A DNA stretch of 64,000 nucleotides. Source: an uncultured Ruminococcus sp. GTDB lineage: Bacteria; Bacillota; Clostridia; Oscillospirales; Ruminococcaceae. Positions within the stretch are counted from its first letter, which is position 1, and each line of letters begins with the position of its first letter. The notes below the pieces were generated by a model. The model made no database searches. It was given only the letters and a program-made list of their open reading frames with translations, and was not told the origin of the DNA. The stretch is taken from the NCBI RefSeq assembly GCF_947301925.1, contig NZ_CAMYUE010000007.1, forward strand, positions 62,001 through 126,000. The letters are read 5' to 3'. Both the position numbers and the translations under genes were made by a program. Positions 8,084-16,951 of the stretch are shown here, one piece after another.

Positions 8084-10696
8084 TCAGATCTTTGAAGGAT
8101 CAAGAGTTGAGATCTTGTGAAGGAGGTACTCCTGGATGCGGAGAGCATCGTTAGAAGTAAGACCTGTTACAGATGTATCTACATCGCCGTTGAGCTTACC
8201 CTGTTCTGTGAGATGCTTAGCGTCAGTACCGTTAAGACCGTACTTGTTGGGGTTAGCAAGGCTCTGCATGATGAGGATAGCATCTGCGAGCTCAACAACA
8301 CCGTCACAGTTTGTGTCGCCCCAGAGGATATTGCTGGGAGGAGCAGTTGTGGTTGTAGTTGTTGTTGTGCTTGTTGTAGTTGTGGTTGTAGTTGTTGTTG
8401 TGGTAGTCTCGCCCGTTTCGGGAGCAGGCTTAACATCGGGGAAGAGGAGTGCCATTGTGCCGTAAGCAACAGTAGCATCACCGGCATGCCAGAATCTGTG
8501 ATACTGGAACTGGAAGTCCTTGATATCGATCTTGCCGTCGCCGTTGTTATCCTTAACATCTGTGCCATACTTCGGGCTTGATGAATACTGATAATCGTAA
8601 GCTTCCTGCCACATTGAATCCTTCTCGTAGCTCTTACGGATGGATGAGAATGTTGCGCCGGGAACGAGCTCTGAACCATCAGGCATTTCGCCCTTGTAGT
8701 ATGAAGGAATGTAAACTTCCTCAGTAAATACTCTTGCGAGACTGGGATTGGTGTCAGTAAATGTGATACCGATCTTGTCACGGCCCTCATAGTACTGGTA
8801 TGAGAGAAGTCTGTTAGCCAGATAGAGACCCTTTTCAGCAACAGATGTGCCTTCCTTGTTTGCAAAGCTGGGATCTACGCCCTTAGCAGCTGCATAGTAG
8901 ATAAGTGTATTACAGAGTGAGGATACGCATCCAACGTCTCCCTGTCCGTAACCGCCGATGGTGCAGTGGAGGTCCTGGTTGCCGTTGGGATCATATTTAC
9001 CGTCCCATGTATCGGGAGTGCATGAATAGTCTGTATCTTTTTTGCCCCAGTCAAGGGTTGAAGGAATACAGTATGAGAACTCATGGCCGTCCTTATCAAC
9101 GTAATCGAAGTGTGTGTTCTTCTCGAACCAATCGATCCATCTCTCAAGGAGCTGATCGAGTGCCTCGTCGAGAGCGAGACCGCCGTATGTCTGACCTGTC
9201 TTATCGCCGCCCTCCTTGGATACAACGTAGTACAGCTCAGCAAGACGCTGTGTTGACCATACCTGGTTACCGATCCAGTGGTTGGAACCGGGATCTGCGT
9301 ATACAGGGTGGGGAACGTAAGCCATCTCATAGAATGTAGCGTGGCCTGAAGGATATTCCTCGTAACGACCTCTCCAGCTGTTTGTACAACCACCGGCGAA
9401 GGGTCCTTCTCTGGACTGGAGCCACTGATACATTTCGATCTGTCTCTTGAGAGACTCCTTATAGTCTGTGTCAGCATCTGAAGCTGCCATACCGCCCTTG
9501 ATATCGCTGTCGTTGAGCAGACCGTAAGCAGCAAGAGGATTCTGATAGAACTGATGTGAATGTGAGCATCCGATCTGCCATGCCCACTTGTAATCGCCGT
9601 AATCAGCGAAGAGAGCTCCGCCCCAAGCGGTGTACCAAGCCATCAGATAGTGCTTAGAATCCATGCCTGCAGACGGGCTTGTGATCTTTGTATCCTTAGC
9701 GATAGCCTTGTAATACTTATCAAACATATCGTTACGGCACTGGTCACCCATCTTACCTGCGAGAGCAGATATCTTGCTATCGCCAGCCTTGTATCTGTTT
9801 GCAAAGTAAACAGCCTGGATAGCACGGTCCTCAGCGTCGGGAGCGTTTGTGAATGAATACTGTGAGGGAACCTTGAACTCACCGTTGAAGATAGCCTTGA
9901 TACCGTTACCGTCATTGCCCTTCTTGTCGGTGTTACCCCACTTGAGCTCTTCAAGACAGGGAGCAGGAACAGTCTCGAAACAAGACTCCTGTTCACCTCT
10001 CTGGAATGTATTGATGAATGTGAACTTGCCTTCGCCCTTTGAACCCTTGCTGAAGCCGTACCAGTCGTCAACGTCAGCCAGCCAGTTCATGAGGTAGTAA
10101 CCGTTGTCGCTGCCGTATGCAGACTTGAATGTGTCGTACATAGGGTTGATAGCTTCAACGTCAGGCTGTGAAGCGGGATAATCCTGAGGCTGGTCGCACT
10201 CTTCAGCGGTATCAGCCTTGAGTCTCTCCTGCTTCCAGATCGTATCGTACTCGATTTCGGTGTCTCTGCCTGAAGCCTTGGACCAGCCGGGGATCATAGC
10301 CTCCATTGTGTTCCATGCCTTTGCAAGATCGCCCTTAGAACCGCTGATAACGTTCTGCTGAACGAGAACATCGTGCATAGCAGCCATCCATACGATGTAT
10401 GACATAGCCTCAGATGTTGTCTCGTGACCGTAGTCAGGAGCCTCAACGATGAAAGTTTCTACTGAATGGTAAGGAATACCGAAGCCGCTTCCGTTTGTCT
10501 GTTTGCTGAGGTAGCCGTTTGTAACACCGTTGGTAACAACGTCATCGTACATAGACTGGAACATCTCAGCGTAAGAACCGCATGAAGCCTGAGCTTCAGA
10601 TGTCATAGCAGATGATGCCATAGGCACTACTGCTGATGCGGACATTGCAGCTGCAAGAACGCCAGCTGCGAGAGCCTTATTCTTTTTGCTTATCAT
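8084..10696 (-). CDS. Cellulosomal GH48 processive cellulase with type I dockerin
   Basis: GH48 enzymes are the main reducing-end-acting processive cellulases of cellulosomes. Domains: signal peptide (1-35), GH48 (alpha/alpha)6 domain (about 38-765), Thr linker, dockerin (about 795-865). The family block EAPDYGHETTSEA holding the general acid is at residues 85-97, and the C-terminal catalytic region has FQYHRFWHAGDATVA. The dockerin (GDTNCDGVVELADAIL...ANPNKYGLNGTD) is nearly identical to that of the neighbouring GH5, so both should bind the same cohesins. Start ATG has AGAGGGG 9 nt upstream. The gene uses T-ending codons more than its neighbours, fitting high expression. Confidence 0.96.
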   Translation of the reverse strand: MISKKNKALAAGVLAAAMSASAVVPMASSAMTSEAQASCGSYAEMFQSMYDDVVTNGVTNGYLSKQTNGSGFGIPYHSVETFIVEAPDYGHETTSEAMSYIVWMAAMHDVLVQQNVISGSKGDLAKAWNTMEAMIPGWSKASGRDTEIEYDTIWKQERLKADTAEECDQPQDYPASQPDVEAINPMYDTFKSAYGSDNGYYLMNWLADVDDWYGFSKGSKGEGKFTFINTFQRGEQESCFETVPAPCLEELKWGNTDKKGNDGNGIKAIFNGEFKVPSQYSFTNAPDAEDRAIQAVYFANRYKAGDSKISALAGKMGDQCRNDMFDKYYKAIAKDTKITSPSAGMDSKHYLMAWYTAWGGALFADYGDYKWAWQIGCSHSHQFYQNPLAAYGLLNDSDIKGGMAASDADTDYKESLKRQIEMYQWLQSREGPFAGGCTNSWRGRYEEYPSGHATFYEMAYVPHPVYADPGSNHWIGNQVWSTQRLAELYYVVSKEGGDKTGQTYGGLALDEALDQLLERWIDWFEKNTHFDYVDKDGHEFSYCIPSTLDWGKKDTDYSCTPDTWDGKYDPNGNQDLHCTIGGYGQGDVGCVSSLCNTLIYYAAAKGVDPSFANKEGTSVAEKGLYLANRLLSYQYYEGRDKIGITFTDTNPSLARVFTEEVYIPSYYKGEMPDGSELVPGATFSSIRKSYEKDSMWQEAYDYQYSSSPKYGTDVKDNNGDGKIDIKDFQFQYHRFWHAGDATVAYGTMALLFPDVKPAPETGETTTTTTTTTTTTSTTTTTTTTAPPSNILWGDTNCDGVVELADAILIMQSLANPNKYGLNGTDAKHLTEQGKLNGDVDTSVTGLTSNDALRIQEYLLHKISTLDPSKI
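8338..8410 (-). repeat. Threonine linker repeat in GH48
   Basis: About 24 Thr codons with one Ser, joining the catalytic and dockerin domains; antisense reading gives a false Val/Cys-rich ORF. Confidence 0.8.
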
Positions 10697-10747
10697 TTGT
10701 TTTTACCCCTCTCATAATAGTATAGTGGTTAAAAAATGGATGATTTG

Positions 10748-10815
10748 CCTCTTTAAACAGAGGCGCATACGAAAATACTTCGTACACTGTGTGCATTTTC
10801 ACGCAGACTGCACAC
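10748..10815 (-). promoter_or_regulatory. Three tandem hairpins in the GH48 leader
   Basis: Reading from the promoter toward the gene: stem 10809-10815/10789-10795 (GTGTGCA with TGCACAC, 13-nt loop), stem 10768-10773/10779-10784 (TACGAA/TTCGTA) and stem 10747-10752/10759-10764 (GCCTCT/AGAGGC). They fill most of the roughly 137-nt leader between the predicted start (about 10833) and the ATG. No T run follows any of them, so they look like stability or regulatory elements rather than terminators. Confidence 0.6.
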
Positions 10816-10839
10816 AATTCTCAAACTATTTTCAAGATA

Positions 10840-10868
10840 ATTATATTCTACATTTCAGTTTGTGTCAA
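10840..10868 (-). promoter_or_regulatory. Consensus sigma-A promoter of GH48
   Basis: Perfect TTGACA (10863-10868), 17-bp spacer and perfect TATAAT (10840-10845) on the minus strand: one of the strongest promoters in the window, fitting an abundant cellulosome enzyme. Confidence 0.85.
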
Positions 10869-11270
10869 CAGTTTGGATTGTTTTCACATTTGCGCCAAGT
10901 CATTTTTGGTGCAATGCACACAATGTCAAATCCGTTTTTGTACATTTTGTCCATCCGACAAATCCAAGAAAAACCGCATATATTAATGAATTATTAACAG
11001 GTTTCGATAATGAACAATACTTCCAAACATTCATCCTGCCCACAATATTCTTTCACAAAACCCACACACTTTGGCTATAATATTTAGCTTAGCGGAGTTT
11101 TGCATTTATGCTCGGTCATTTCAGCTGTCTTTCTTGAATTAACATTTTATTCATATTATGTTCATCTTGTGTTAATGTTATTCTGCGATAATAAGGCAGT
11201 ATGCTATGATGAGATAATAGCACCATGCTTTTACTTTATTTTTGATTTTTCGATCGGAAAGGAGCACCTC
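10869..11270. other. AT-rich intergenic region upstream of the ABC operon
   Basis: About 400 bp without a convincing gene. A possible plus-strand promoter is TTCACA (11052-11057), 18-bp spacer, TATAAT (11076-11081), which would give a leader of about 185 nt before the ATP-binding gene. An open frame running in from 11100 lacks a ribosome site and is treated as untranslated. Confidence 0.5.
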
Positions 11271-12299
11271 ATGATTACTATTGAAAATCTTACGAAGTAT
11301 TACGGCAACAACCGTGCCGTCAATCATATAAGCTTTACAATAAACGATAATGAGATACTCGGATTTCTCGGGCCCAACGGTGCGGGAAAATCGACCACAA
11401 TGAACATGATAGCGGGATACCTTCCCATGTCCGACGGCAAGGTCACCATCTGCGGCGCCGATGTCACCAAGGAGCCCTCAAAGGCCAAGCGCAATATCGG
11501 CTATCTCCCGGAGATACCTCCCGTATATCCCGACATGAAGGTACACGAATACCTCTCCTTCTGCGCAGGCCTGAAGAAGGTTCCCAGAGGCGAGAGGAAG
11601 GCCGAGATAGACCGCGTGATGGGTCTGCTGAAGATCAAGGACGTCAAGGGCAAGCTGATACGCAACCTGTCAAAGGGCTATAAGCAGCGTGTGGGCTTCG
11701 CGCAGGCTCTCCTGGGCAACCCCAGGTTCCTTATCCTCGACGAGCCTACCGTAGGTCTCGACCCCAATCAGGTGGCCGAGGTCCGCAGCATCATCAAGGA
11801 TCTCAAAAAAGAGCATTCGGTAATATTCAGCTCCCATATCCTCAGCGAGGTGAGTGCCGTATGCGACCGCGTTATCATTATTAATAAGGGCGACATACGC
11901 GCAATAGACACCATAGAGAATCTGGAGAAGTCCTTCGCCACCTCACAGGTGCTCCACATCAAGGTAAAGGGCAGCAAGGCAAAGGCCGCCTCCATAATCG
12001 AGATGACCAAGGGCATAAAGGAGATAACCTCCATCGAGGACGAGGGCAGCGATATCTACTCCTTCACCGTTACTATGGAGGGCGACGCCGACACCATAAG
12101 GGACTCCGTAATGGCAGAGTGCCTGAAGAACGGCGTCAGCATCATCGAGGTATTCGCCGAGAGACCCAATCTCGAAAACGTATTCATCGAGCTCATAAAC
12201 CGCCCCGCAAAGAAGTCGGGACTTCAGGAGCTCCTCGACGAAACACCCGATGTTTCCGGGGAAGCGGAAGAAAACCATACGGAAAAGGAGGAAGAATAA
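11271..12299 (+). CDS. ABC transporter ATP-binding protein (GldA-like)
   Basis: A 342-residue ATPase with Walker A GPNGAGKST (34-42), a variant signature LSKGYKQRVG (about 130-140), Walker B RFLILDEPT and the switch region SSHILSEV. A C-terminal extension of about 110 residues ends in a Glu-rich tail. The ATG at 11271 has AAGGAG upstream; the longer frame from 11100 is rejected. It begins a four-gene operon with an ABC-2 permease, a GldG-like protein and a DUF4340 protein, a set resembling the GldAFG exporters known from gliding bacteria but present in many non-gliding ones. Substrate unknown. Confidence 0.92.
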   Translation: MITIENLTKYYGNNRAVNHISFTINDNEILGFLGPNGAGKSTTMNMIAGYLPMSDGKVTICGADVTKEPSKAKRNIGYLPEIPPVYPDMKVHEYLSFCAGLKKVPRGERKAEIDRVMGLLKIKDVKGKLIRNLSKGYKQRVGFAQALLGNPRFLILDEPTVGLDPNQVAEVRSIIKDLKKEHSVIFSSHILSEVSAVCDRVIIINKGDIRAIDTIENLEKSFATSQVLHIKVKGSKAKAASIIEMTKGIKEITSIEDEGSDIYSFTVTMEGDADTIRDSVMAECLKNGVSIIEVFAERPNLENVFIELINRPAKKSGLQELLDETPDVSGEAEENHTEKEEE

Positions 12300-12300
12300 T

Positions 12301-13035
12301 ATGTTCCCTATATATAAAAAGGAGCTGCAGTCTTTCTTCTACACTCCTTTCGCCTACGCAATGGCAGCCCTTTTCATGCTGCTGTTCTCGCTGAGCTTCT
12401 TCACAGGCATAGCCAGACTGGAGGGCTCCAACACCTGGGCATTCTCCTTCACGGAAATGTTCTATTCGGTAATACTCTACTTCATATTCCTGATCCCCAT
12501 ACTCACCATGAGGACTTTTGCGGACGAGCGCAAGAACGGCACCGAGGTGCTGCTCATGACCTCTCCCGTAAGCACGGGAAAAATAGTTATCGCCAAGTTC
12601 CTTGCCAATATAACAGTATACCTGTTCATGCTGGCAGGCACCATAGTATTCCCCATAATCACCTCCATGAAGGGCGAGGTGGTTGTCAGCCAGCTCATAT
12701 GCGCATACATAGGCATCTTCTGCTGGGGAGCCATGTACATCGCCCTCGGTATGCTGATATCATCACTCACCGAGACTCCCATCCTTGCCGCCATCATCGG
12801 CGAGGTCATCATGTTTGCCCTTCTGTTCGTTGACGATCTGGCCAACACAGCCTTCATCTCACAGTATCCGAAGGTTCAGTCAGCCATCTACGCATTTGCC
12901 GCACAGCCGAGATTCGCATATTTCTCCGAGGGCTTCATACGTCTTTCGGATCTGGTATTCTTCGGCTCGGCCATAATAGTGCTCCTCATATGGACATACA
13001 TATCCATAGAGAAGCGCCGCTGGAACAGGGGGTAA
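12301..13035 (+). CDS. ABC-2 type permease (GldF-like)
   Basis: A 244-residue membrane protein with about six hydrophobic helices and the N-terminal amphipathic MFPIYKKELQSFFYTPFAY typical of ABC-2 permeases. It contains DERKNGTEVLLMTSPVST, the conserved cytoplasmic loop that contacts the ATPase. Its ATG lies one nucleotide after the ATPase stop, and the SD (AAAGGAGGAAGAA) is inside the upstream gene, so translation is coupled. Confidence 0.9.
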   Translation: MFPIYKKELQSFFYTPFAYAMAALFMLLFSLSFFTGIARLEGSNTWAFSFTEMFYSVILYFIFLIPILTMRTFADERKNGTEVLLMTSPVSTGKIVIAKFLANITVYLFMLAGTIVFPIITSMKGEVVVSQLICAYIGIFCWGAMYIALGMLISSLTETPILAAIIGEVIMFALLFVDDLANTAFISQYPKVQSAIYAFAAQPRFAYFSEGFIRLSDLVFFGSAIIVLLIWTYISIEKRRWNRG

Positions 13036-13041
13036 GCTGGA

Positions 13042-14568
13042 ATGAAAAAGAAAAAGCTCAATCTTTCGGGCGCCTTCGCATTTATCCTTGCGCTGCTGGT
13101 GCTGGCGGTATTCATACCCATAAACCTCATCACCGGCTACTACGACAAGGGCTTCGACATGACCCCGTCAAAGAAATACACACTGGACGAAAAGACAGTC
13201 CAGCTCATAAACGACAATTCCGACAAGCAGATAGACCTTTACTTCCTCTACAAGATGGAGTACTTCAAGAGAGCTGACGCCAATCAGCTGCTCCCCCTCT
13301 ATCACGCGCTGACACAGCTGGAGGAGTTCGACAACGTTAAGCTCACCTGCTTCGATCCCAACGAGCAGGCCTCCCTCACAAAGCAGCTGGATCCCGATGG
13401 CTTGCTGGGACTTGAGCAGGGCGACCTTGTAGTAAAATGCAATAACGTCACCAAGAAGGTGGCTCACCAGAAGTTCTTCCAGGAGGACCGTGCAGGCGTC
13501 CGCGAGTTCGCAGGCGAAAGCCTTATCGACTCCGCCATAGCCACCTGCGCAAGCGGCTCGCTTCCGGGAGTATACTTCCTCACAGGCCACGGCGAGAAAT
13601 CCATAGACGCCAACCTCTCCACCTTCGCTCAGAAGATGAAGGAAAAGGACTACGACGTTCAGGAGCTTGACCTTGACAAGGCAGGCGCTATCCCCGAAAA
13701 CGCAAAGATAATCTACCTTGTATCCCCTCAGCAGGATCTCACCGACAAGGAAAAGGACCTCCTCCTCACATATGCGGAGAACGGCGGCTCAATGTCCTTC
13801 CTCATTGACCCCTGCGACACTGAGGGACGCTTCTACAATATAGAAGCGGTAATGGAGTACTTCGGACTCATACTTGACTACAACATAGTTACCGAGTCCG
13901 CTCCCGTAAATCAGCTCCAGGACAGAGACTCCATGCAGAGCGAGAACTACTTCCGCGTTGAATACCCCGCAGGCGGCCAGTACAACGAGGAATTCACACA
14001 GGATCTCACCTCCGACATAAACGTTCTGGTGTCCAACGGCGAATATATCGCAGGTATCGCCTACCCCAGAAGCCTTACGGAGATACCCGAGGACAGCTTC
14101 CCCGGAGCAGCCTATACAGAGCGCTCATCATTGATAAAGAATATCACTACCGTAGATGATAACACAGGCGAATCAGGCTATACCACAGTCAGCAAATCCA
14201 TGGGCGGCGACGAGATCACAGCACAGCAGGCCGACGAGATGCTCACAGGCCTTGATCTGGACTTCGGCTACTACTCATACAACAAGACCTCCGGCGGCAA
14301 GATGGTATGCATCGGCACATCGGCAGTTATCGACAACGATCTGTACGACGTTGCCACCACAGGTACGCAGATGCTCACCCTTTTCAGCAACACATGGCTT
14401 TATGACGCAGATATACAGTTCGGCGTGGAGAACAAGTTCAATTCCTACGACAGCATGACCTTCAAGGACGCAAAGGAAGCCAAGACCACCATGTTCTTAT
14501 GCTTCGTACCGCCGTTTGTTATCGTACTGATCGGCTTTATAGTATGGCTTAAAAGGAGACATTCCTGA
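13042..14568 (+). CDS. GldG-like ABC-type transport auxiliary protein
   Basis: A 508-residue protein with one N-terminal membrane helix (about residues 12-32), a large extracytoplasmic domain (ABC_transp_aux type; FLTGHGEKSIDANLSTFAQKM) and a C-terminal helix (MFLCFVPPFVIVLIGFIVWL). Such proteins always accompany GldF-type permeases. It begins 6 nt after the permease and shares a TGATG with the next gene. Confidence 0.85.
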   Translation: MKKKKLNLSGAFAFILALLVLAVFIPINLITGYYDKGFDMTPSKKYTLDEKTVQLINDNSDKQIDLYFLYKMEYFKRADANQLLPLYHALTQLEEFDNVKLTCFDPNEQASLTKQLDPDGLLGLEQGDLVVKCNNVTKKVAHQKFFQEDRAGVREFAGESLIDSAIATCASGSLPGVYFLTGHGEKSIDANLSTFAQKMKEKDYDVQELDLDKAGAIPENAKIIYLVSPQQDLTDKEKDLLLTYAENGGSMSFLIDPCDTEGRFYNIEAVMEYFGLILDYNIVTESAPVNQLQDRDSMQSENYFRVEYPAGGQYNEEFTQDLTSDINVLVSNGEYIAGIAYPRSLTEIPEDSFPGAAYTERSSLIKNITTVDDNTGESGYTTVSKSMGGDEITAQQADEMLTGLDLDFGYYSYNKTSGGKMVCIGTSAVIDNDLYDVATTGTQMLTLFSNTWLYDADIQFGVENKFNSYDSMTFKDAKEAKTTMFLCFVPPFVIVLIGFIVWLKRRHS

Positions 14569-15941
14569 TGAAAAAAGCAATTATCGCCCTTGTGGTGCTT
14601 GTGCTGGCGGCAGCAGCCTCCATAGGCACATTCCTTGCCGTCAAGGGCAAAGATGACAAGAAAAAGCAGGAGGCCAGCAAGGTGCTCGCCGAAAACGAGC
14701 TGTTCAGCTTCGACGCTCACTCCGCCACAAAGATAGTTTTCTCAAAGGGCAGCGAGTCCTACACCGCCGAGAAAAATGAGGAGGACGCATGGAGCCTCAG
14801 CGGAAGCGAGTTCGCTCTGGATCAGGACTACTGCAATCTCATATGCACATACCTCTCGGATCTGACAGCCGAAACCAGCTACGGTGAGATCACCGACGAA
14901 AAGCTGGATATGTACGGCCTCAACGATACCGACACCATCGAGATCACCGAGCCCGGCGGCACTCACACCATTCATATCGGCGATCCCGCTCCCATGAACG
15001 ATTACTACTATGTGACCGTTGACGGCAGACCCAATGTATACGCCATAGAGTATATGCGCGGAAGCGTGCTCAAGCTGGACAGGCTCCTTCTGAAGGACAA
15101 GATGCTCCTTCCCTACACCCTTTACGATCTGAATGAGGTCATACTCAAAAGGGACGGCGAGAACGTTCTGGACCTCGTATTGGATCCCGATTCACAGAAC
15201 TGGTCCCTTACCGATGAATATTCGGATCTCCAGTCGGATACCACCGCCATAACCGCCAGGCTCAACAGCCTTGTGCGTCTTGAATCGGTGGAGATGCTGG
15301 ACGAAAAGCTGGACGACCTTTCAAAGTACGGCTTCGACAAGCCCTATGCGGAAATGACCGTAAAGGCTATTGACGGTACCGAGCGCAATATCAGCTTCAG
15401 TATCAACGACGATTATCCGGGCTACTGCATCGCCCTTCTCGAAGACGGGCAGGTAGAGCTCTTCAACAAGTCCGACCTGAGCATAATCAACGCGCTCCCC
15501 TATGATTTCATAATCAAGGACTACCGCACAGCCAATGCCGCAGGCACAAAGCAGCTGAAGCTGAAGTACGGCGAGATAGACGCCGCATTCGACATAGACA
15601 CGGAGAATTCCGAGTGTACCGCAAACGGAAAGAAGATCTCACTTGAGACCACGGAGAATTACGTTGCATTCGACAACTTCTTCAAAGCCGCTTCCATATT
15701 CAAGCTCACAGGCACAGACATCGAAGCAGAGCCCGAGCTGAAGGATCCCGCTCTCACAGCGGAGTTCACCCTCAAGGAGGGCGATCCTCTGAAGATAGAG
15801 CTGGTCAAGGGCGAAGGCACTATATACTATGTATTCCGCAACGGAAAATACATCGGCGGATATGTGGACGAAACAATGCTGAGGGGCAGGAACTCGCTCA
15901 GCGAATTCTATGTAAAATTCAGCAAAACAGCAGGATTCTGA
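14568..15941 (+). CDS. DUF4340 domain protein of the ABC exporter
   Basis: A 457-residue protein with an N-terminal signal anchor (MKKAIIALVVLVLAAAASIG) and a repetitive extracytoplasmic beta-rich region (blocks such as DMYGLNDTDTIEITEPGGTH and DLSKYGFDKPYAEMTVKA) characteristic of DUF4340. It overlaps the GldG-like gene by one base and is followed by a strong terminator, closing the operon. The biochemical role is not known for the family. Confidence 0.82.
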   Translation: MKKAIIALVVLVLAAAASIGTFLAVKGKDDKKKQEASKVLAENELFSFDAHSATKIVFSKGSESYTAEKNEEDAWSLSGSEFALDQDYCNLICTYLSDLTAETSYGEITDEKLDMYGLNDTDTIEITEPGGTHTIHIGDPAPMNDYYYVTVDGRPNVYAIEYMRGSVLKLDRLLLKDKMLLPYTLYDLNEVILKRDGENVLDLVLDPDSQNWSLTDEYSDLQSDTTAITARLNSLVRLESVEMLDEKLDDLSKYGFDKPYAEMTVKAIDGTERNISFSINDDYPGYCIALLEDGQVELFNKSDLSIINALPYDFIIKDYRTANAAGTKQLKLKYGEIDAAFDIDTENSECTANGKKISLETTENYVAFDNFFKAASIFKLTGTDIEAEPELKDPALTAEFTLKEGDPLKIELVKGEGTIYYVFRNGKYIGGYVDETMLRGRNSLSEFYVKFSKTAGF

Positions 15942-15942
15942 C

Positions 15943-15973
15943 AAAAAGCAGCACCGAAGGGTGCTGCTTTTTT
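15943..15973 (+). terminator. Terminator of the ABC operon
   Basis: AAGCAGCACC stem with GAAG tetraloop and GGTGCTGCTT, then six T. Only 10 bp before the convergent spoIIID end. Confidence 0.9.
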
Positions 15974-15983
15974 ATTGATCTGC

Positions 15984-16259
15984 TCAGCGGAAGGAGCCTC
16001 TGCGGCGGCAGGCTATCTCGGCATATTTCCGCTTGGTGGCCAGACCTCCGCGGATATGCCTTTCCTGCTTGTTCTTTTCGAGGACGTCCTTGACTCTGAG
16101 ATACAGCTCGTGATCCTCCGTGCGGAGCCTTTCGCTGACGTCCTTATGCACAGTGCTTTTGGATATCCCGAATTTTCTTGCAGTACCGCGCACCGTAGCG
16201 CCTGTCTCGGTAATGTACCTGCCCAACATAACAGCTCTTCCCTCAGGCTGATCCTTCAA
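15984..16259 (-). CDS. spoIIID: Sporulation transcription factor SpoIIID
   Basis: Ninety-one residues with GRYITETGATVRGTARKFG, SKSTVHKDVSERL and the C-terminal RHIRGGLATKRKYAEI, the SpoIIID helix-turn-helix plus basic tail. SpoIIID acts in the mother cell at stage III of sporulation. The TTG at 16259 is chosen because AAGAGGTG lies 6 nt upstream and the resulting MKDQPEGRA aligns with known N-termini; the GTG at 16268 overlaps this site. A TATACATT element upstream resembles a sigma-E -10 box but the -35 is poor. Confidence 0.93.
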   Translation of the reverse strand: MKDQPEGRAVMLGRYITETGATVRGTARKFGISKSTVHKDVSERLRTEDHELYLRVKDVLEKNKQERHIRGGLATKRKYAEIACRRRGSFR

Positions 16260-16388
16260 ACATATCACCTCTTTCTGATGTACTTATTAATGTATATGTC
16301 ATCGGAAAGGGATAGATGTTACGGCAGGTCAAAAAACAGTCCGGCTGACTGCTTTTGAGAGCGGACGCATCGCAAGAGAAGGCGCTCT

Positions 16389-16413
16389 CCGCAGATATGG
16401 ACCATGATCTGCG
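16389..16413 (+). promoter_or_regulatory. Near-palindrome upstream of spoVAC
   Basis: CGCAGAT (16390-16396) and ATCTGCG (16407-16413) flank an ATGGACCAT core, giving an almost perfect dyad about 50 bp before the gene. Could be an operator or a hairpin; no factor can be named. Confidence 0.4.
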
Positions 16414-16427
16414 AATATAAACAGAAA

Positions 16428-16449
16428 TTCCGCAGATAATACTGCGGAA
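16428..16449 (+). promoter_or_regulatory. Hairpin overlapping the spoVAC ribosome-binding site
   Basis: TTCCGCAG (16428-16435) pairs with CTGCGGAA (16442-16449) around an ATAATA loop; the 3' arm runs into the AAGGAG Shine-Dalgarno (16448-16453). Folding could limit translation. Confidence 0.5.
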
Positions 16450-16461
16450 GGAGCTGATAAT

Positions 16462-16902
16462 ATGAAAGTTACACCCGAGCTTTACAGCGATATGACCGAT
16501 CAGGTCTCACCAAAGTCCGATCACAGGACGAACCTTATATCCGCCTTTCTCGTGGGCGGAGCCATCTGTGCCTTCGGTGAGATAATAATGTCTCTGCTGG
16601 AGGCATTCGGCCTTGACAGCACCGCCTCGGGCGCATGGACGTCCATTATACTGGTGGGGCTCAGCGCCGTATGCACAGGCCTCGGCTGGTATCACAAGCT
16701 GGCAGGCCATGCAGGCGCAGGAACTCTTGTGCCCGTCACCGGCTTTTCCAACGCCATAAGCTCTGCCGCCATCGAAGCCCGTTCCGAGGGCCCCGTTCTC
16801 GGCATAGGAGTGAAGATATTCACCATAGCAGGTCCCGTGATACTTTACGGCTGTACCGCGGCAGCGCTCTACGGAGTGGTATACTGCTTCATGAGCCGAT
16901 AG
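16462..16902 (+). CDS. spoVAC: Stage V sporulation protein AC
   Basis: A 146-residue inner spore membrane protein with several hydrophobic helices. The segments AFLVGGAICAFGEII, HAGAGTLVPVTGFSNAI and GPVLGIGVKIFTIAGPVIL are diagnostic of SpoVAC, part of the channel that moves dipicolinic acid. In most spore formers spoVAC is followed by spoVAD and spoVAE; here it stands alone, followed by a terminator. It may serve a mechanosensitive or residual role if the strain does not sporulate (inference). Confidence 0.92.
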   Translation: MKVTPELYSDMTDQVSPKSDHRTNLISAFLVGGAICAFGEIIMSLLEAFGLDSTASGAWTSIILVGLSAVCTGLGWYHKLAGHAGAGTLVPVTGFSNAISSAAIEARSEGPVLGIGVKIFTIAGPVILYGCTAAALYGVVYCFMSR

Positions 16903-16921
16903 CCTTACAGTATGGCAAAGC

Positions 16922-16951
16922 AAAAAAATAAGCAGGGCAAACGCCCTGCTT
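16922..16951. terminator. Bidirectional terminator, spoVAC / small RNA candidate
   Basis: Stem AAGCAGGGC/GCCCTGCTT with a 4-nt loop. On the minus strand it ends in ATTTTTTT, a strong intrinsic terminator; on the plus strand the T run is poor. Confidence 0.85.

Noticed and set aside
10686..11080. Plus-strand ORFs in the GH48 leader region
   Set aside because: Cys/Phe/His-rich readings of AT-rich non-coding DNA that overlap the minus-strand promoter.
11100..11270. N-terminal extension of the ABC ATPase
   Set aside because: No ribosome site at 11100; the ATG at 11271 has AAGGAG and gives the normal ATPase N-terminus.
16260..16330. Sigma-E promoter of spoIIID
   Set aside because: TATACATT resembles the -10 box, but no acceptable -35 box lies 14-15 bp upstream.
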